From the NCBI GenBank assembly GCA_963457665.1, contig OY735233.1, forward strand, positions 24,664,928 through 24,728,927: DNA of 64,000 nt. The letters run 5' to 3'. Shown in pieces: positions 1-11,435 of this stretch. The notes under the pieces were generated by a model. That model searched no databases, was not told the DNA's origin, and saw nothing but the letters and a program-made list of their open reading frames with translations. The position numbers and the translations under genes are program-made. Source of the DNA: Thysanoteuthis rhombus (taxonomy: Eukaryota; Mollusca; Cephalopoda; Oegopsida; Thysanoteuthidae). Each line of letters begins with the position of its first letter. The stretch's first letter is position 1.

Positions 1-640
1 ATACAGATTACCACCAAATTATGGCCATTCCCTCATCAATATTTATAAGTATAATGTTTCCAATGTATCAATATCTATTTTGATTTTTCAGTCATGTCTG
101 TGGGGCTGTTGATATAAAGACAATTGACATCAAATATGATCTGCCTATTAAAGCCTTGACATCGAGCCGGACCGATTCGTGACTGGAAAGTGGAATTTGT
201 AAATCTTCTTTGAAGTCGACAAACCTTGGTTGGAAAAGCAGAAGGAAAAACCATTAAAATAAATTGTATTAAGGTTGTTTCGATACGCCATCTTTTAGCG
301 TCATCATGATGTTAGGAGACATTTGATTGGAACCAAGAAATAGTTCTCAATATGCATACATACATACGAATAGTATATAATTTTGGATGACGGTTTATCC
401 TGCAATATGAGAATGAAATGACGATATCATAAAGCCATGTTTAGCACAGTCTCTAAATAAATCCTTATAATTTTACTAATCACTGTCCACATATAAGAAA
501 CGCCATTTCATATATTTCTCCAGTATTATTTCCTGATAAAGGCAGTTTACACTGACGAAACGTTGAAATTGAAGGGATTCGTTGGTACAAAACATAGCCT
601 TCTGATATTGTCATCTCACTTTTATACGTACATGCATACA
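1..640. other. AT-rich sequence without a recognised gene
   Basis: I see no coding region, RNA gene or clear repeat here. Near 540-570 a short stretch (gataaaggc, then gacgaaacgttg) resembles tail motifs common in invertebrate LINEs and SINEs, but it is too short to assign. Confidence 0.4.
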
Positions 641-654
641 GCCGTTTTAAGTCT

Positions 655-1010
655 CCCGCCTGACTCTTTCCCATCTCGTTCTATGATGATTGTATCGATC
701 CTTGCCATGTCATACCGGCAAACTTTCCGATATCATCCTTCCATCTTATATCTTGTCTTATCCTACTGTGTTTACTGTTTCAGGGGCACTGAGTGTTTAG
801 TCCATCACTCCATCTGCTGTCTCTTCTACCCGCTATGTGCCCAACCCATCTCCATTTTTGTTGCTCAATTGCTTGTACAGTATCCCTCACCTTGGTCCAC
901 GTTGACATCTTTCTATTTTGATGAGTTATTCCTAACATAAGCCTTTCCGTTGCTCTCTGCACTGTTGTTTGTTTTCGAGTGGTTTTGTAAATTCCCAGGC
1001 GTCACATCCT
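655..1010 (-). pseudogene. RTE-type LINE 3' end relic
   Basis: The minus strand encodes a degraded version of the extreme C-terminal part of RTE-clade ORF2 proteins. Recognisable pieces are MQRATERLMLGI, then KVRDTVQAIEQQKWRWVGHIA, then RRDSRWSD. In RTE proteins this segment follows the reverse transcriptase domain. Frame breaks and stops follow, so it is dead. It belongs to a different, more diverged lineage than the plus-strand copies at 1222 and 19588, whose equivalent reads VRDIIESIKNLKWQWAGH. Confidence 0.6.
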
Positions 1011-1221
1011 TACGTCTGTTATTATGGATTGATTTCATACTTTGCATTTTAAGCATATTGCCAATCTATTCTTCGGTATGTCTCTATTGGTGTAGTGTTT
1101 GGGTAGTCGCCCTTGGAGCGCATCACCCCCATCCAAAGCAAGTGATGTGGCTGGGCCTTTTGGTACCGAGGTTCCAGCAGGAACGGCTGATATAATTTTT
1201 AGTGTGTAAACTATTAGGAGT

Positions 1222-1540
1222 GATTATGCTGGGCCTCACCTGGAGAGACCACAGGACAGCACAGTACATCCGAGAAGAGACAAGAGTTAGGGACATCAAA
1301 GAATCCATTAAAAAGCTCAAATGGCAGTGGGCTGGCTATATTGTAAGAATGGTGGACAACTGATTGACATCACAACTCACGACTTGGATCCCCCCAGATC
1401 ACATGTGCAACCGAGGCCGGCAGAATATTAGATGGAGAGACGATCTAGAGAAATTCAGAGAGTGCTGGCTCCGCGACGCCCATGATAGAGAAGTATGGCG
1501 AATCCTGACGTTAAAAGACTGATTATGATGATGTCACTAT
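1222..1540 (+). pseudogene. RTE-type LINE 3' end copy
   Basis: This is a 5'-truncated copy of the commonest LINE in the window. Its conceptual translation contains MLGLTWRDHRTAQYIREETR, then IKKLKWQW, then IPPDHMCNRGRQNIRWRD, with scattered stops. It ends with the family ending gttaaaagactga followed directly by a short ATG-rich tail. The 5' end lacks the usual preceding segment that starts NLTKR. Short 3'-end-only copies like this are typical of target-primed reverse transcription that stopped early. Confidence 0.8.
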
Positions 1541-1559
1541 TTAGGTCGAATGGTTTACA

Positions 1560-1850
1560 TCAATTGTTGTAAGTCCACTGCTGGATGAAAGTCTTTCCTA
1601 TCTTTTTCCCTGATGAATGTGATTGTGCAAGCCTCGACAAATCTTTCAGTTTTGCCTGTCCATCTTATGCCTGGTCTTTTCCAGCTGCATTCGCTCTCCC
1701 ACCGGCACCTATCAGTTATTTCTCTGCTCCACCTATTGTCCTTCCTTGCTATGTGTCCTGCCAATCTCCATTTTCGTTACTTGAATATCTGTATACTATC
1801 CTTCACCTTGGTCCTTGATCCATGTTGATCTTTTTCTATCCCTCTATCTG
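1560..1850 (-). pseudogene. Diverged RTE-type LINE 3' end relic
   Basis: The minus strand reads MAGHIARKDNRWSREITDR followed by WKRPGIRWTGKTERFVEA, matching the conserved C-terminal segment of RTE ORF2 (GHIAR, then DNRW, then GRP..RW.D). It lies close to the oppositely oriented copy at 1222-1540. Sequence drift and missing flanks show it is an old non-functional fragment. Confidence 0.6.
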
Positions 1851-2258
1851 TGTGTGGTACTTAATCACTTCAGTACGTTCCCATGTCTTGCACCTGTAGA
1901 TATATAGATATGTATTTTATTTCTCTTCATTTTTCCATCTCACTGATGATGTGAGGTCACGATCTTCAAAACGTCCGTGGATAAATACTTATTCACCAAA
2001 TCTGTGTTTTCTTCCATGTCTATGGAAAAAATTCACGATATATATGTATGATACGAAATAGTGTATCAATTTTTTCCAAAGTTTTTTGTCTTTCACTATA
2101 TTTGCTCTGAGAAGATGTATCTTAAAACTAAGTCTTTACCATACAAAGTTACTGAGCACTCTTACTGATGACTTTTGGGAAAAGTATCACTTCCAAAATA
2201 CTATATAACTGTCAACCATGGAAACAAACACTTCCATGATTTAACAGCTACTTATTAC

Positions 2259-2263
<5 letters not shown>

Positions 2264-2322
<59 letters not shown>
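2264..2322. repeat. (TA)n microsatellite
   Basis: Nearly pure TA dinucleotide run of about 58 bp, abutting the hammerhead-bearing fragment that follows. A second short TA run lies at 2408-2434 on the other side of that fragment. Confidence 0.95.
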
Positions 2323-2326
<4 letters not shown>

Positions 2327-2403
2327 GTGTCATCCACAGACAGCTGTTTCGTTGTAGTACAACTCTTCCGTGTGGCTATAGACTTTCCATCATCCCATCC
2401 AGT

Positions 2404-2412
<9 letters not shown>
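2327..2412 (-). mobile_element. Retrozyme-like element fragment (hammerhead end only)
   Basis: This 85 bp fragment carries only the ribozyme-bearing terminal segment of the family found complete at 21586 and 38319. It reads on the minus strand and is bounded on both sides by TA runs. It keeps the sequence from the ggatgggat region through the hammerhead to the gatgacac end. Confidence 0.75.
2329..2383 (-). ncRNA. Degenerate type I hammerhead ribozyme (copy a)
   Basis: On the minus strand, stem I CCACA/TGTGG, stem II GTTGT/ACAAC with loop ACT, GAAA and the GTC cleavage triplet are all present. The first core segment, however, is CGGAAGA instead of CTGANGA. The invariant U4 has become G, so this copy is predicted to be inactive. 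Confidence 0.7.
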
Positions 2413-2440
<28 letters not shown>

Positions 2441-3096
2441 ACCTGTATTAATATTTCATATATAGAGTATATGGAGGCTGTAGATTGTCTACTGATATGT
2501 TTTGGTCTAATCCATTTCATTTAAAGTTGGTAGTTTTTCAATTGATTTGGAAATGTTACAGGTAAAAATGCATCGATATATACACGGGGAATTATGAGAG
2601 AAAAATATTGCTTCAAAGCTTCTGTTCTGGAATATTGGAATGCTCAAAGTTTTCCAATACATATTCCTGGTAATTACTTCATCACTATGTTTGTGTGTGT
2701 GCGTGTGCGCGCGTGCTCATCTTCATATACAGATACAAGTACACACATACTCAGTTACATGATGTACGTATCAGGAAATGACACGATAAAAGTGGATGAA
2801 TTTTTCCTAAATCAATTACATTTTTATGGACTCTGACCGGACAGAAAATCATTGAGTAAAATTTATATAGATATAGATTTCAAAATAAATCCATCAAAAT
2901 CGTATCCAAATTACCAGATATACGTGGACATTGGTCATTAAATCGGTTTTATACAAAATCAAAAGGACGGACGTGTCTTAGACACTTTTGTGATCATGAA
3001 ACCGCTGATAGAAATAACGATGAACTCATCGAAGCCTCTTGGACACTACCTATATGGACATAAACCTATTGCATGAATTTAATATAGTTTATATTG

Positions 3097-3500
3097 CATC
3101 AACCTAACCAAGAGACAGATCTGCAAATTGAGAACTATGCAACGTGCACATAAAAGAATTATGCTGGACCTCACATGGAGAGACCACAAGACAGCACAGT
3201 ACATCTGAGAAAAGACAAGAGTAGGGACATCATAGAATCCATTAAAAATCTCAAATGGCAGTGGGCTGGCCTTCTTGCAAGAATGGCGGACAACTGATGG
3301 ACGTCACGACTCACGACATGGATCCCCCAAGATCACATGGGCAACCGAGGCCGGAAGAATATTAGATGGGAAGATGAGCTAGACAAGTTCAGGAAGTACT
3401 GGCTCCGCGACGCTCATGATAGAGAAGTGTGGCAAATCCCGGGGAAGGTGTATGTCCAACGACGGACGTTAAAAGACTATCGATGATATTGTATCTGGAA
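3097..3500 (+). pseudogene. RTE-type LINE 3' end copy
   Basis: Starts with the family segment aacctaaccaagagacag and continues through the C-terminal block LDLTWRDHKTAQYI, SIKNLKWQWAG and RKYWLRDAHDREVW to VYVQRRTLKD. Internal stops and small deletions disable it. The usual TGA stop plus ATG-repeat tail is altered to atcgatgatatt. Confidence 0.8.
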
Positions 3501-3860
3501 ACTATAAAAAAACATCTCTATTTGCGTGGGTGTGAACTCAGTGCCGGATCAAGATTTCGTAGACCCCTGGGTGACGGGTACAGTGGAGCCTCCAGCAATA
3601 TTTCCAAAGAGGGAATAAAAAGAATTTAAAAAATCGGATTTATATCTATGAAGCGAACATCAATTAAAATTCGAACATTTGCTTTGTATATTTTTACGGA
3701 AACAGATTTCTAGAAAACATCAATGAATTGAAATTTCTTGAGAAAATCGTTTTCTGTTGAGAAGAGGAGACCAATTCTGTTTTGGTTGTTATTAGAAGTC
3801 ACAAACTGTCATACGATAGATGCATACGCAGGACAGTATTTCTTTTTGCTGTGGAATGTT

Positions 3861-3862
<2 letters not shown>

Positions 3863-3911
<49 letters not shown>
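3863..3911. repeat. (TA)n microsatellite
   Basis: Uninterrupted TA dinucleotide run. Confidence 0.95.
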
Positions 3912-3915
<4 letters not shown>

Positions 3916-4208
3916 GAGGGAAAAAAGCCGATACGGTATTTCAATGCACGACTAATGCATATCCTCGGGGAAATGGATTGATCTGTTCTGTTACGATTGA
4001 TTCTGTGCATTGAAATACTATATCGTGTTTTTGTTTTTTACTACATTTATTCCAACAAAATCAATCTTAAAACTCAGATTTTTGCAATATTAAGTAGTCG
4101 AGCACTCTAAGTACTGATTTGGGGAAAAAAGTATCACTACCGAAATGCTATGTAACTGTTCACCCATGGAAACAAACACTTCCTAGATTTAGCGGTTACT
4201 TATTCTAA

Positions 4209-4209
4209 T

Positions 4210-4257
<48 letters not shown>
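4209..4257. repeat. (TA)n(GT)n compound microsatellite
   Basis: About 20 bp of TA followed by 28 bp of GT, directly abutting the retrozyme-like body that follows. Confidence 0.95.
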
Positions 4258-4421
4258 ATGCTCTTCCAACTCTGGAATGAAGTACTTTGGTAGATAGGGA
4301 ATAGAGCATAAGTAGATATATCGCTTAATTCAGTCCTACTGGCCGTCCAGTTCTGTATAGGACAGGGGTAAAACGTGTGCCTCTGGGTCTGAAGCGAATG
4401 GTTTTACCCTACCTGGCATCG
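4257..4421 (+). mobile_element. Retrozyme-like element, body fragment without hammerhead
   Basis: Matches the internal body of the hammerhead family, from gatgctcttccaactctgga to ctgggtctgaagcg and the decayed B-box region. It stops just before the position where the hammerhead begins in complete units. It runs straight into an RTE copy at 4425. Confidence 0.75.
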
Positions 4422-4424
4422 TCT

Positions 4425-5075
4425 TCTTTGGTAAGAACTTTCCCGATCTCCTACAAAAATGCTGGACGAAAGAAAGAAAATTGGCCTCTACATGAATTTC
4501 AGCAAAACAAATGCCATGTACAAAAAACATGTTGAGATCAAGAACAGAACAACGAAATCGAAAACGGAGAGCTGGAGAAAGTAGACCACTACGTAGAACT
4601 GTGAGTTCCCATGAAGTCCTCAAAAAAGATGAAATCAAGTGATGAAGCAATCTCGGGTTGCAAGCCTTCGGCAGAGCAAACTCAACCTTCAAAAACAAGA
4701 AAATCACACTAGTTCTAAAAAAAAAGGTATATAAGCAATTCATCCTCTCGACAGTCACCTATGGAGCAGAGACATGAAGCCTACGAAAAAGATTGACATC
4801 CAAACTGAGAACCATGCAACGTACACATGGAAGAATCATACTCAACATCGCATGGCGAGATCATATGACAACACAGTATATCAGAGAAGATATTCGGGTA
4901 AGAAATATCATACTATCCATTATAAAACTCAAAAGGCAATTGGCTAGTCATATTGCAAGAATGTCAGACAGCTGCTAGATATCACGACTCACTGCATGGA
5001 TCCCCAGAGATCATATTCGCAGTAGGATAATGTGCTGATAGGTAGACAGTTTCAGAGATCACTGGCTAATGATGA
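4425..5075 (+). pseudogene. RTE-type LINE fragment including distal RT region
   Basis: A longer copy that starts in the region after the reverse transcriptase catalytic motifs. It covers GLQAFGRANSTFKNKKI, then VTYGAET, then KLRTMQRTHGRIILNIAWRD and HIARMSDSC. It has several stops and frame changes. The last block (RKYWL to RRTLKD) is scrambled or lost, so it is an old pseudogene. Confidence 0.8.
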
Positions 5076-5775
5076 TGAAAGGTAACATTACCGTATAGCT
5101 AGTTCCCAAAACTAAGCCATACCATATACCTATTTCATCGTCTGAAAAGACCCACACTGATGGGTCTCTGTATTGGTGCCCGCCAAGGAAAAGAAAAACC
5201 TGGGCCATAAACCCCTTAGATGGCAGGCTAACAAAATAAACTTGAAATAACAATTCCCGCTTGTTATCAAAAAAATTTATCTCATTAGGTCGGACGAAAA
5301 GAACCCAAATTTGCAAGTCCTATATCGATATTTTTTTCTCTTTTCAAACTTTTGACAGCATTGGGCTCTTCTTCGAGCAAAGCTGCAAAAGTGCTACAAA
5401 TTGACTATTCTGGAACCTGGATGAAAACATATACAAGACTGACCGTTAGATAAGCAGGTTGAGAAGAGAAAAAAGCAGTTCTAAAATGAACACACACATG
5501 TATATATGATGAGGGATTTGTTAATGGGGTTAACTTTTAAATGCTAATCATAAAACGATCTACTATCATTGATATCATTCTTCATTTATTTGCAAATGCA
5601 TTGAATCCGGTTTGTTTTAAACACATCAGATTGCACACTTTTTCTCTCAAAAGGTTATCTAACGAGTCACGAGGTTGTCTGGTGAATTAAGCAAATAGAA
5701 AGTGATTTGACATCGAACAAACGGCCACCGTAGGAAACCTTCACGCAAATTTTAATACAAAAGTTTTTTTCTGCT

Positions 5776-5776
<1 letters not shown>
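5076..5776. other. No recognised feature
   Basis: AT-rich sequence with no convincing coding, repeat or RNA signature. Confidence 0.4.
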
Positions 5777-5845
<69 letters not shown>

Positions 5846-5867
5846 TTATATATATATATATATATAA
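5777..5867. repeat. (TA)n microsatellite
   Basis: About 90 bp of TA with one internal interruption (tttattta). Confidence 0.95.
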
Positions 5868-6624
5868 TTTTATGAGTCAAAATCTGCCATTCCTTGTAGC
5901 GTATTTATAAAAAATGAATAAGTGTGAGAATATTTATAAGTGATGGAGACACTGCACCAAATAGGTCAGTTTTTACCCTGCCGAATCTGTCACTACAAGG
6001 TGTTATAAATAACGACAAACTTAACAGGGAGGAAAAAAATTTAATAAGGGAAAAAGAAATGAAAAAAGTATTTCCATCGCGTTGAGCACATGATGCAACA
6101 GACTATGATGTCCAAACTAGCTTCTTTACTAAGCATTCTTACTTATCTTTTCTCCATAAATGTATATCAGAATTTTTCTCTACCCAATGTATCCCCTGTA
6201 AAATGGAACGTTGTTTACCGTAACAAGTGAAACTTTTCATACAATGAGATTCTTGTTGTTTCTTCAACACTGTCTTTGCCAGCCTCGGGTTAATTTCAGT
6301 CGGTTGGAGAGGCCCATAAATTATAAAGAGAACCAATTTGGGCCACTGGCTTCCCCACCTTTGCCAAAATAATCAGGAGTGGCATCGCTGCTGACTTGAG
6401 ACTTTTCTTCGGGAAGTAAAAACCATTTTTCTGGTGAAATACTGACGCCTCCAGTCAGCAGACGGCCTCCTGATTCGGACAAAATTGTTTCTTTATGATC
6501 AATGTAAGAAATCTGCTTCTCATTTTAGATTTCTTCTCTCTTTTTCTGTGTTTCTTCATGACCTACGTAAAAATATATCGATGCATCTGTAATTCTAATG
6601 TATGTATGTGTGTGTGTGTGTGTA

Positions 6625-6835
6625 TTTACATGAATTGCGTTATATTATATTGGAACTCTCATTTGGAATTACCTTTCGTTATTACAAGAGGAATATATCA
6701 TTTGGCCTAGACAAAGTAAATAGAATGAATAATTCAAGAAAATTGCAGGAATGGAACTTGCGGCTGGTACGATAGATGCATAAACGTAGCGTTGCTCTTA
6801 CCATTGAGCTAAACTGCTACCGCTAATGCAAAGGC
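6625..6835 (-). mobile_element. tRNA-derived SINE, family A
   Basis: Read on the minus strand, this begins with a tRNA-like head with an A-box-like TAGCTCAATGGTAAGAGC followed by aacgctacgtt. A B-box-like aagttccattcc comes next. The body contains ttggcctagacaa reversed and a tail related to the other family A copies. A GT run (6600-6625) sits at the tail end. The A and B box spacing supports a Pol III-type internal promoter. Confidence 0.7.
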
Positions 6836-6922
6836 CCATAGAGCTGTTTTATTCCAAATTTTCTATACTTTTTAATAATATGTATTAACATTAACAAATA
6901 TTCGGATATTTAGTGTTTAAAG

Positions 6923-7046
<124 letters not shown>

Positions 7047-7059
7047 ATTAGGCAGACAT

Positions 7060-7345
7060 GCATGAGTACGTATGTTTGTTCTAACAAAGCCTGGTCAGAA
7101 AATATCCAGCCATATCTGAAAATTGAGTATCTCGAGAACCGGTTGTGCAGCATTGATGGGGGGAATTCCCTGTGCATTCGTAAGCAGACTTTCTCCCGGA
7201 GGGTCACTCAGCGACGAGATGCCATTGAGTGTGATTATGTACTGTGTGACTGTCACGTTCAAAATAACCGAGCGAGTCATTCTTCATGTCTGTCGTTCGG
7301 GTTTCCGGCAAATTTACCTTACTTTTTTTATTGCACATTGACGGT
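7060..7345. other. Unclassified non-simple segment
   Basis: A balanced-composition segment between a TA run and unique-looking DNA. It has open frames on both strands of up to about 100 codons (for example TGSRDTQFSDMAGYF on the minus strand). That mosaic resembles decayed transposon sequence, but I cannot assign a family. No start, splice or catalytic motif supports a gene. Confidence 0.25.
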
Positions 7346-8456
7346 TATATAATGGTCATGAAGCACCAAATGAATTCATACTCGTAGATTTTTAGTTTTC
7401 TTCTACAGAAGTCTCTCTCCTTCTCAAATATCTAAATTTCTAAATGATCATATCATCCATCAAGCCACACTCGGATGATGGCCAATCTTATGATATAACT
7501 AGGTAGACCCTAAACGTAGCAAAGAAAAAGGCGTTTGTTGAAACATCCGTTAAGCAACATACTTGTTGGCGATGGAACAATGGGTTATCTTTTTGCGAAA
7601 TATATAACAGATGCTCCTAGTAGAAATAACTCTGGAAAAAGAATGTTTTGTAAGAATTATTGAACTTCTATTATGAATTTTGTTGATGGGTTTTTTCATC
7701 ACCGTGCATGCTCAACAGATATATTTTCCTCGTCTTTGTTATTTATATTAAACAGCGTTTCGATTGTATAACCTTCGGCCTTCTGCGGGTGTGTTCAATT
7801 TTGTTCTGGATTGTAAAATTTCCGGTACTCTACAAGAAAATCCCGTGCGAAATATTACCCCCAGTGTGACCCAAAACAATATCCGTGCAAAAGAATTTTA
7901 GTGACATAACGATTTCGGTTTCAATTTTGATGGCATAATTTTTTACAAGAATTTTTCTTCAATTTGAATAGATTTAATAATTCTTATTCAATTTTGCAAA
8001 CTTAAGCTATAATGGTTTTATTCATTGCTGTCATGTGACGTAGAAATTTAAAGTTTAAATTTTAAATTTTACCCAATCCACCGAAAAAATTATCCGCTCA
8101 AGTCGTCAAAATCGTTAGTACTTAGTCATTTACTATAAATGATTAATTTTACGACTATTTTACCTTCATCCTAATAATCTACACGATTTTTACTGCAATT
8201 TATTTCATTTCATTTCAGGTGTTTGCAACAAAGCATAACACATATGGAGCTACTAGAGACTTCCTACGAAATATTTTTTGAATTGAAATAAATAAAAAAA
8301 AACATCTAAATTAAATCAAAATAAATTATTTTGAAAAAATATTAGTATCGAATAAATATTTTTCTTCCGAACTTGGTATTAAATTATTGCGTTTGCTATG
8401 TAAATTTCTGTTTGTTTTGTAAAGAGTTGGAAAGGGAAGAGAACTCGTCATCACAG
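7346..8456. other. No recognised feature
   Basis: AT-rich, stop-dense in all frames. I see no repeat shared with the rest of the window. Confidence 0.4.
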
Positions 8457-8763
8457 TCAATAATTGAACAACATTTAAAGTCATATAAAAAAAAATTATC
8501 GAAGGATGAAAATGGTCAGAAAGAAATTCCACCGGAAACATCTAAAATACAGTAAGAAAATAATCTAGGAACATTCATATTCTGCAGAATCTAGATCTTT
8601 TTTTTAAACCCGTCAGAATAAGGCCGTTGCATTTTTAAAAAGCAGTGGAGTGGAGTACTGATGCCAATTTTCCAATCTGTTGACAAAACGGTATGACCAA
8701 GAGCGCTAGGACTATTAAACGAGCAAACTAACAAACGAATACAAAAACAAACGCACGCACACA

Positions 8764-8823
<60 letters not shown>

Positions 8824-8868
8824 AGAGAAATCAATGCCATCTTTGACGGTTGCGATTGCTCAGTTTAA
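8457..8868 (-). mobile_element. MITE family Y, copy 1
   Basis: Bounded by imperfect inverted ends: taattgaacaac on the left and, on the right, catctttgacggttgcgatt, the reverse complement of the family left end. The interior matches copies at 34161 and 48423, including a segment around ccggaaaacatctaaaata. A (TA)n run at 8767-8820 lies inside it. No transposase is encoded. Confidence 0.65.
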
Positions 8869-9234
8869 TGAATATTGTGGAACTATCCTCTGCATGGTTA
8901 TCATTTTGGTTAACACCGGTATAATATTTCGCAGTTGATTCTTTTTCGTTTTTGTCCCCACCAATGAAATCGGAAATCCTGTCCCACTTATTGCAGGTTT
9001 ATTTTCTGCGGAAGGAAGTTCAAATAAGGTCTTTGTCAATGATCACATTCAAAGTCTCGTATAGTCTCGTGACAAATCTCAAGCAAGCTCGTCTCTTTTG
9101 TGCAAAGACATAATCAATAACTTTGTATGTTCAACAAAGAAAATTTATATGCTTCATCTTGTGTAACATATTGTGGGATTTTTTTTTCATCTAATCATCT
9201 TAACAAAGGTTTATGTAGGCATAATGTAAATCGA

Positions 9235-10091
9235 GGCAGTCAAATTAAGGTAGATAGATATGAATCTGACGGATGGATGGATAGTTAGATCAATAGAGAG
9301 AGGGGGGAGATGAACCAACTGAGAGATATGGATGGAGAGAGGGATAGATAGATACATCAGTAAATAGGCACGAGCAGAGATAAATAAATACATAGATATG
9401 AAGAGACTGGGATAAATATGAATCGGACTGATAGATGGGTAGATATATATATATGTATATATATAGAGAGAGAGGGATGAGCTAACTGAGATAGATTTGA
9501 ACAGAGATGGATGGAGAGAGAGGGAGATATGAGCCAACTGAGATCGACAGATAGACCGAGAGAGAGAGAGACTGAGAACCAACTGAGATAGATATGAAGA
9601 GAGAGGGAGATATAAGCCTCTTGAGATCGATAGATACATCGGTAAATAGGCATGAACATAGATAAATACATAGATATGAAGAGACTAGGATAAATATGAA
9701 TCAGATTGATAGATGGGTTAATATATCGAGAGAGATGAGCCAACTGAGATAGATTGATATGAACAGGAATGAGAGAGAAATGAACTTACTGAGATCGATT
9801 GCTAGATAGATAGGCGTGAACAGAGAGAGATGAATAGATGGATACGAAATGACTGGGATAGATGTGAATCAGAATGAGATAGATATGGACTAACTGATAT
9901 ACTTAGATAAGAACATATCGTGATAGATAAAAGGTGAGATCGATCGATATGAACAAACTGAGCTAGATATGCTAACACACACACACAAACATATATATAT
10001 ATATATATGAACAGAGATAAATAGATATGAACAGTGATAGATATGCTAACACACACACACACACACACACATACACACATATAAATATATA

Positions 10092-10132
<41 letters not shown>

Positions 10133-10275
10133 TATATATATACATATATATATGAACAGTGATAGACAGATATGAACAGACTGTGATAGATCAGCATAAA
10201 GCCGTGAACAGATAAATAAGCTGATAGAAACTGACAGATATTGGTAGAGATGGAGAGTGAGAGAAGGTACGTAAC
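9235..10275 (+). repeat. Degenerate GATA/GAGA minisatellite block
   Basis: About 1 kb built from irregular units of roughly 25-40 bp. They contain agatagatatgaac, ccaactgagat and gagagagaga variants, with purines strongly on the plus strand. TA and CA runs interrupt it (10050-10155). The long serine/leucine/tyrosine-rich frames on the opposite strand are by-products of the repeat and not genes. Related motifs recur at 25440-25650. Confidence 0.8.
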
Positions 10276-10611
10276 TAGATGAAAGCTGCTCATTCATCCA
10301 TATAATAAGCAAATTTATACTTATACTCTCAAGTCCCCGATCGGTGATCAGCAACGTGATTGAACACTCTTTGTAGTTTCATCGATTTTCAAAAGTATTG
10401 TCCTCACCGAATGCGCCAGGCATTCAACATGCCTCTCTCAATGGTAATTTTTATTTCTTTTTTTGCGAAATCAATGACTGCTTGTTATTGAACCTTTAGA
10501 AAATAGACACCTTGCAGCCTGAACAAGATTGTTAGTTATTTCATTCACAGTTTACGATGGAAAATAAATTCGGAATTATTTTTGTCGAGCTCTATCCCAA
10601 GACTGTAGTTG

Positions 10612-10720
10612 ATTCTGTTTGGGTTTTTTTTTATTACCGTAACAAGATCGGAAACAAGAACAATCCTCGCCTAAGTCTGGAGTTGACTTTATTTTTCTAT
10701 CGTAACAACAACAACAATAT
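10612..10720 (-). mobile_element. SINE-like family G fragment
   Basis: Contains gttgactttatttttctat and the cgtaacaacaacaac stretch that also occur at 33595 and 42155. It is a fragment without the tRNA-like head. Confidence 0.4.
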
Positions 10721-10904
10721 ATCTCTAAATTTTTTGAAAGAGTCGGCCCATATGCTAGGCAAGAAAAACTGCCTCAGTAATCCTAGCATTGAAATGGATA
10801 CAGTATGGGAACCTCTAATAATGAAAGACAGAAAACAATAACATCAAAAACAAAAAAAAACTGTCACTTCAGGTTTAAGGCTCCTAAAAATTAGCACCTG
10901 TTGT

Positions 10905-10990
10905 CCACATAGACACATAGCGTAATGGTTACAGCAAAGTAATCTGATGGTTCTGGGTTCAATCCTCGTGTGAGACAATAATACTACTAC
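10905..10990 (+). mobile_element. tRNA-like SINE head
   Basis: An A-box-like tagcgtaatggttacagc is followed about 33 bp later by a B-box-like gggttcaatcctcg. This is the arrangement of a tRNA-derived Pol III promoter. A region containing cctgatgaaggccgtaga follows at 11090. Confidence 0.55.
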
Positions 10991-11139
10991 TAATGCTAAG
11001 AGGGGAGTGCGGTCAATATACCCCAGTCAGATAAATAAAGGGTTCGGTTCGTTACTTCCCCCGCACCTACCAGATGATACCTGATGAAGGCCGTAGAGTG
11101 CAACAGCTGAAAGGTTGTATGAAAAACAACCAAGATGAG

Positions 11140-11355
11140 GATGGTCCGAATATTAATAGAAATAACAACAACAATAACAAAAATCCTCATCGAATTTAAG
11201 GGAGTAAAATCTTCATTGTTTGTCTCTCCCGTCACATCAAACCAAACCGATATATAAAATTGACACTTCCTCTACCGTGTTATGAAATCAGGATCAACCG
11301 ACTGTTAGGCAGCTCTCTTACCGACAGAGCTAAGGTCGTACATATCTATGAAAAT
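11140..11355 (-). mobile_element. tRNA-derived SINE, family G
   Basis: The minus strand starts with a tRNA-like head, ttagctctgtcggtaagaga then gtcggttgatcctga (A and B box). It continues into the family body that ends with gaggatttttgttattg. It faces the plus-strand tRNA-like head at 10905, so two SINEs may lie end to end here. Confidence 0.6.
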
Positions 11356-11435
11356 TCATGTTGTTATATATACAATACAAAAGTCGTAGTAATCATCCTC
11401 AGACGGATGCAAGTTGGGGTGAAGTATGGCTGGCC

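Noticed and set aside
9211-10354. Several 100-160 codon frames rich in Ser, Leu, Tyr and Ile on the minus strand
   Set aside because: They follow the GATA/GAGA minisatellite and continue in more than one frame, so they are translations of simple repeats.
11085-11130. CTGATGA followed by GAAA as a further hammerhead
   Set aside because: The intervening sequence does not form a stem II and there is no correctly placed NUH cleavage triplet or closing stem I.
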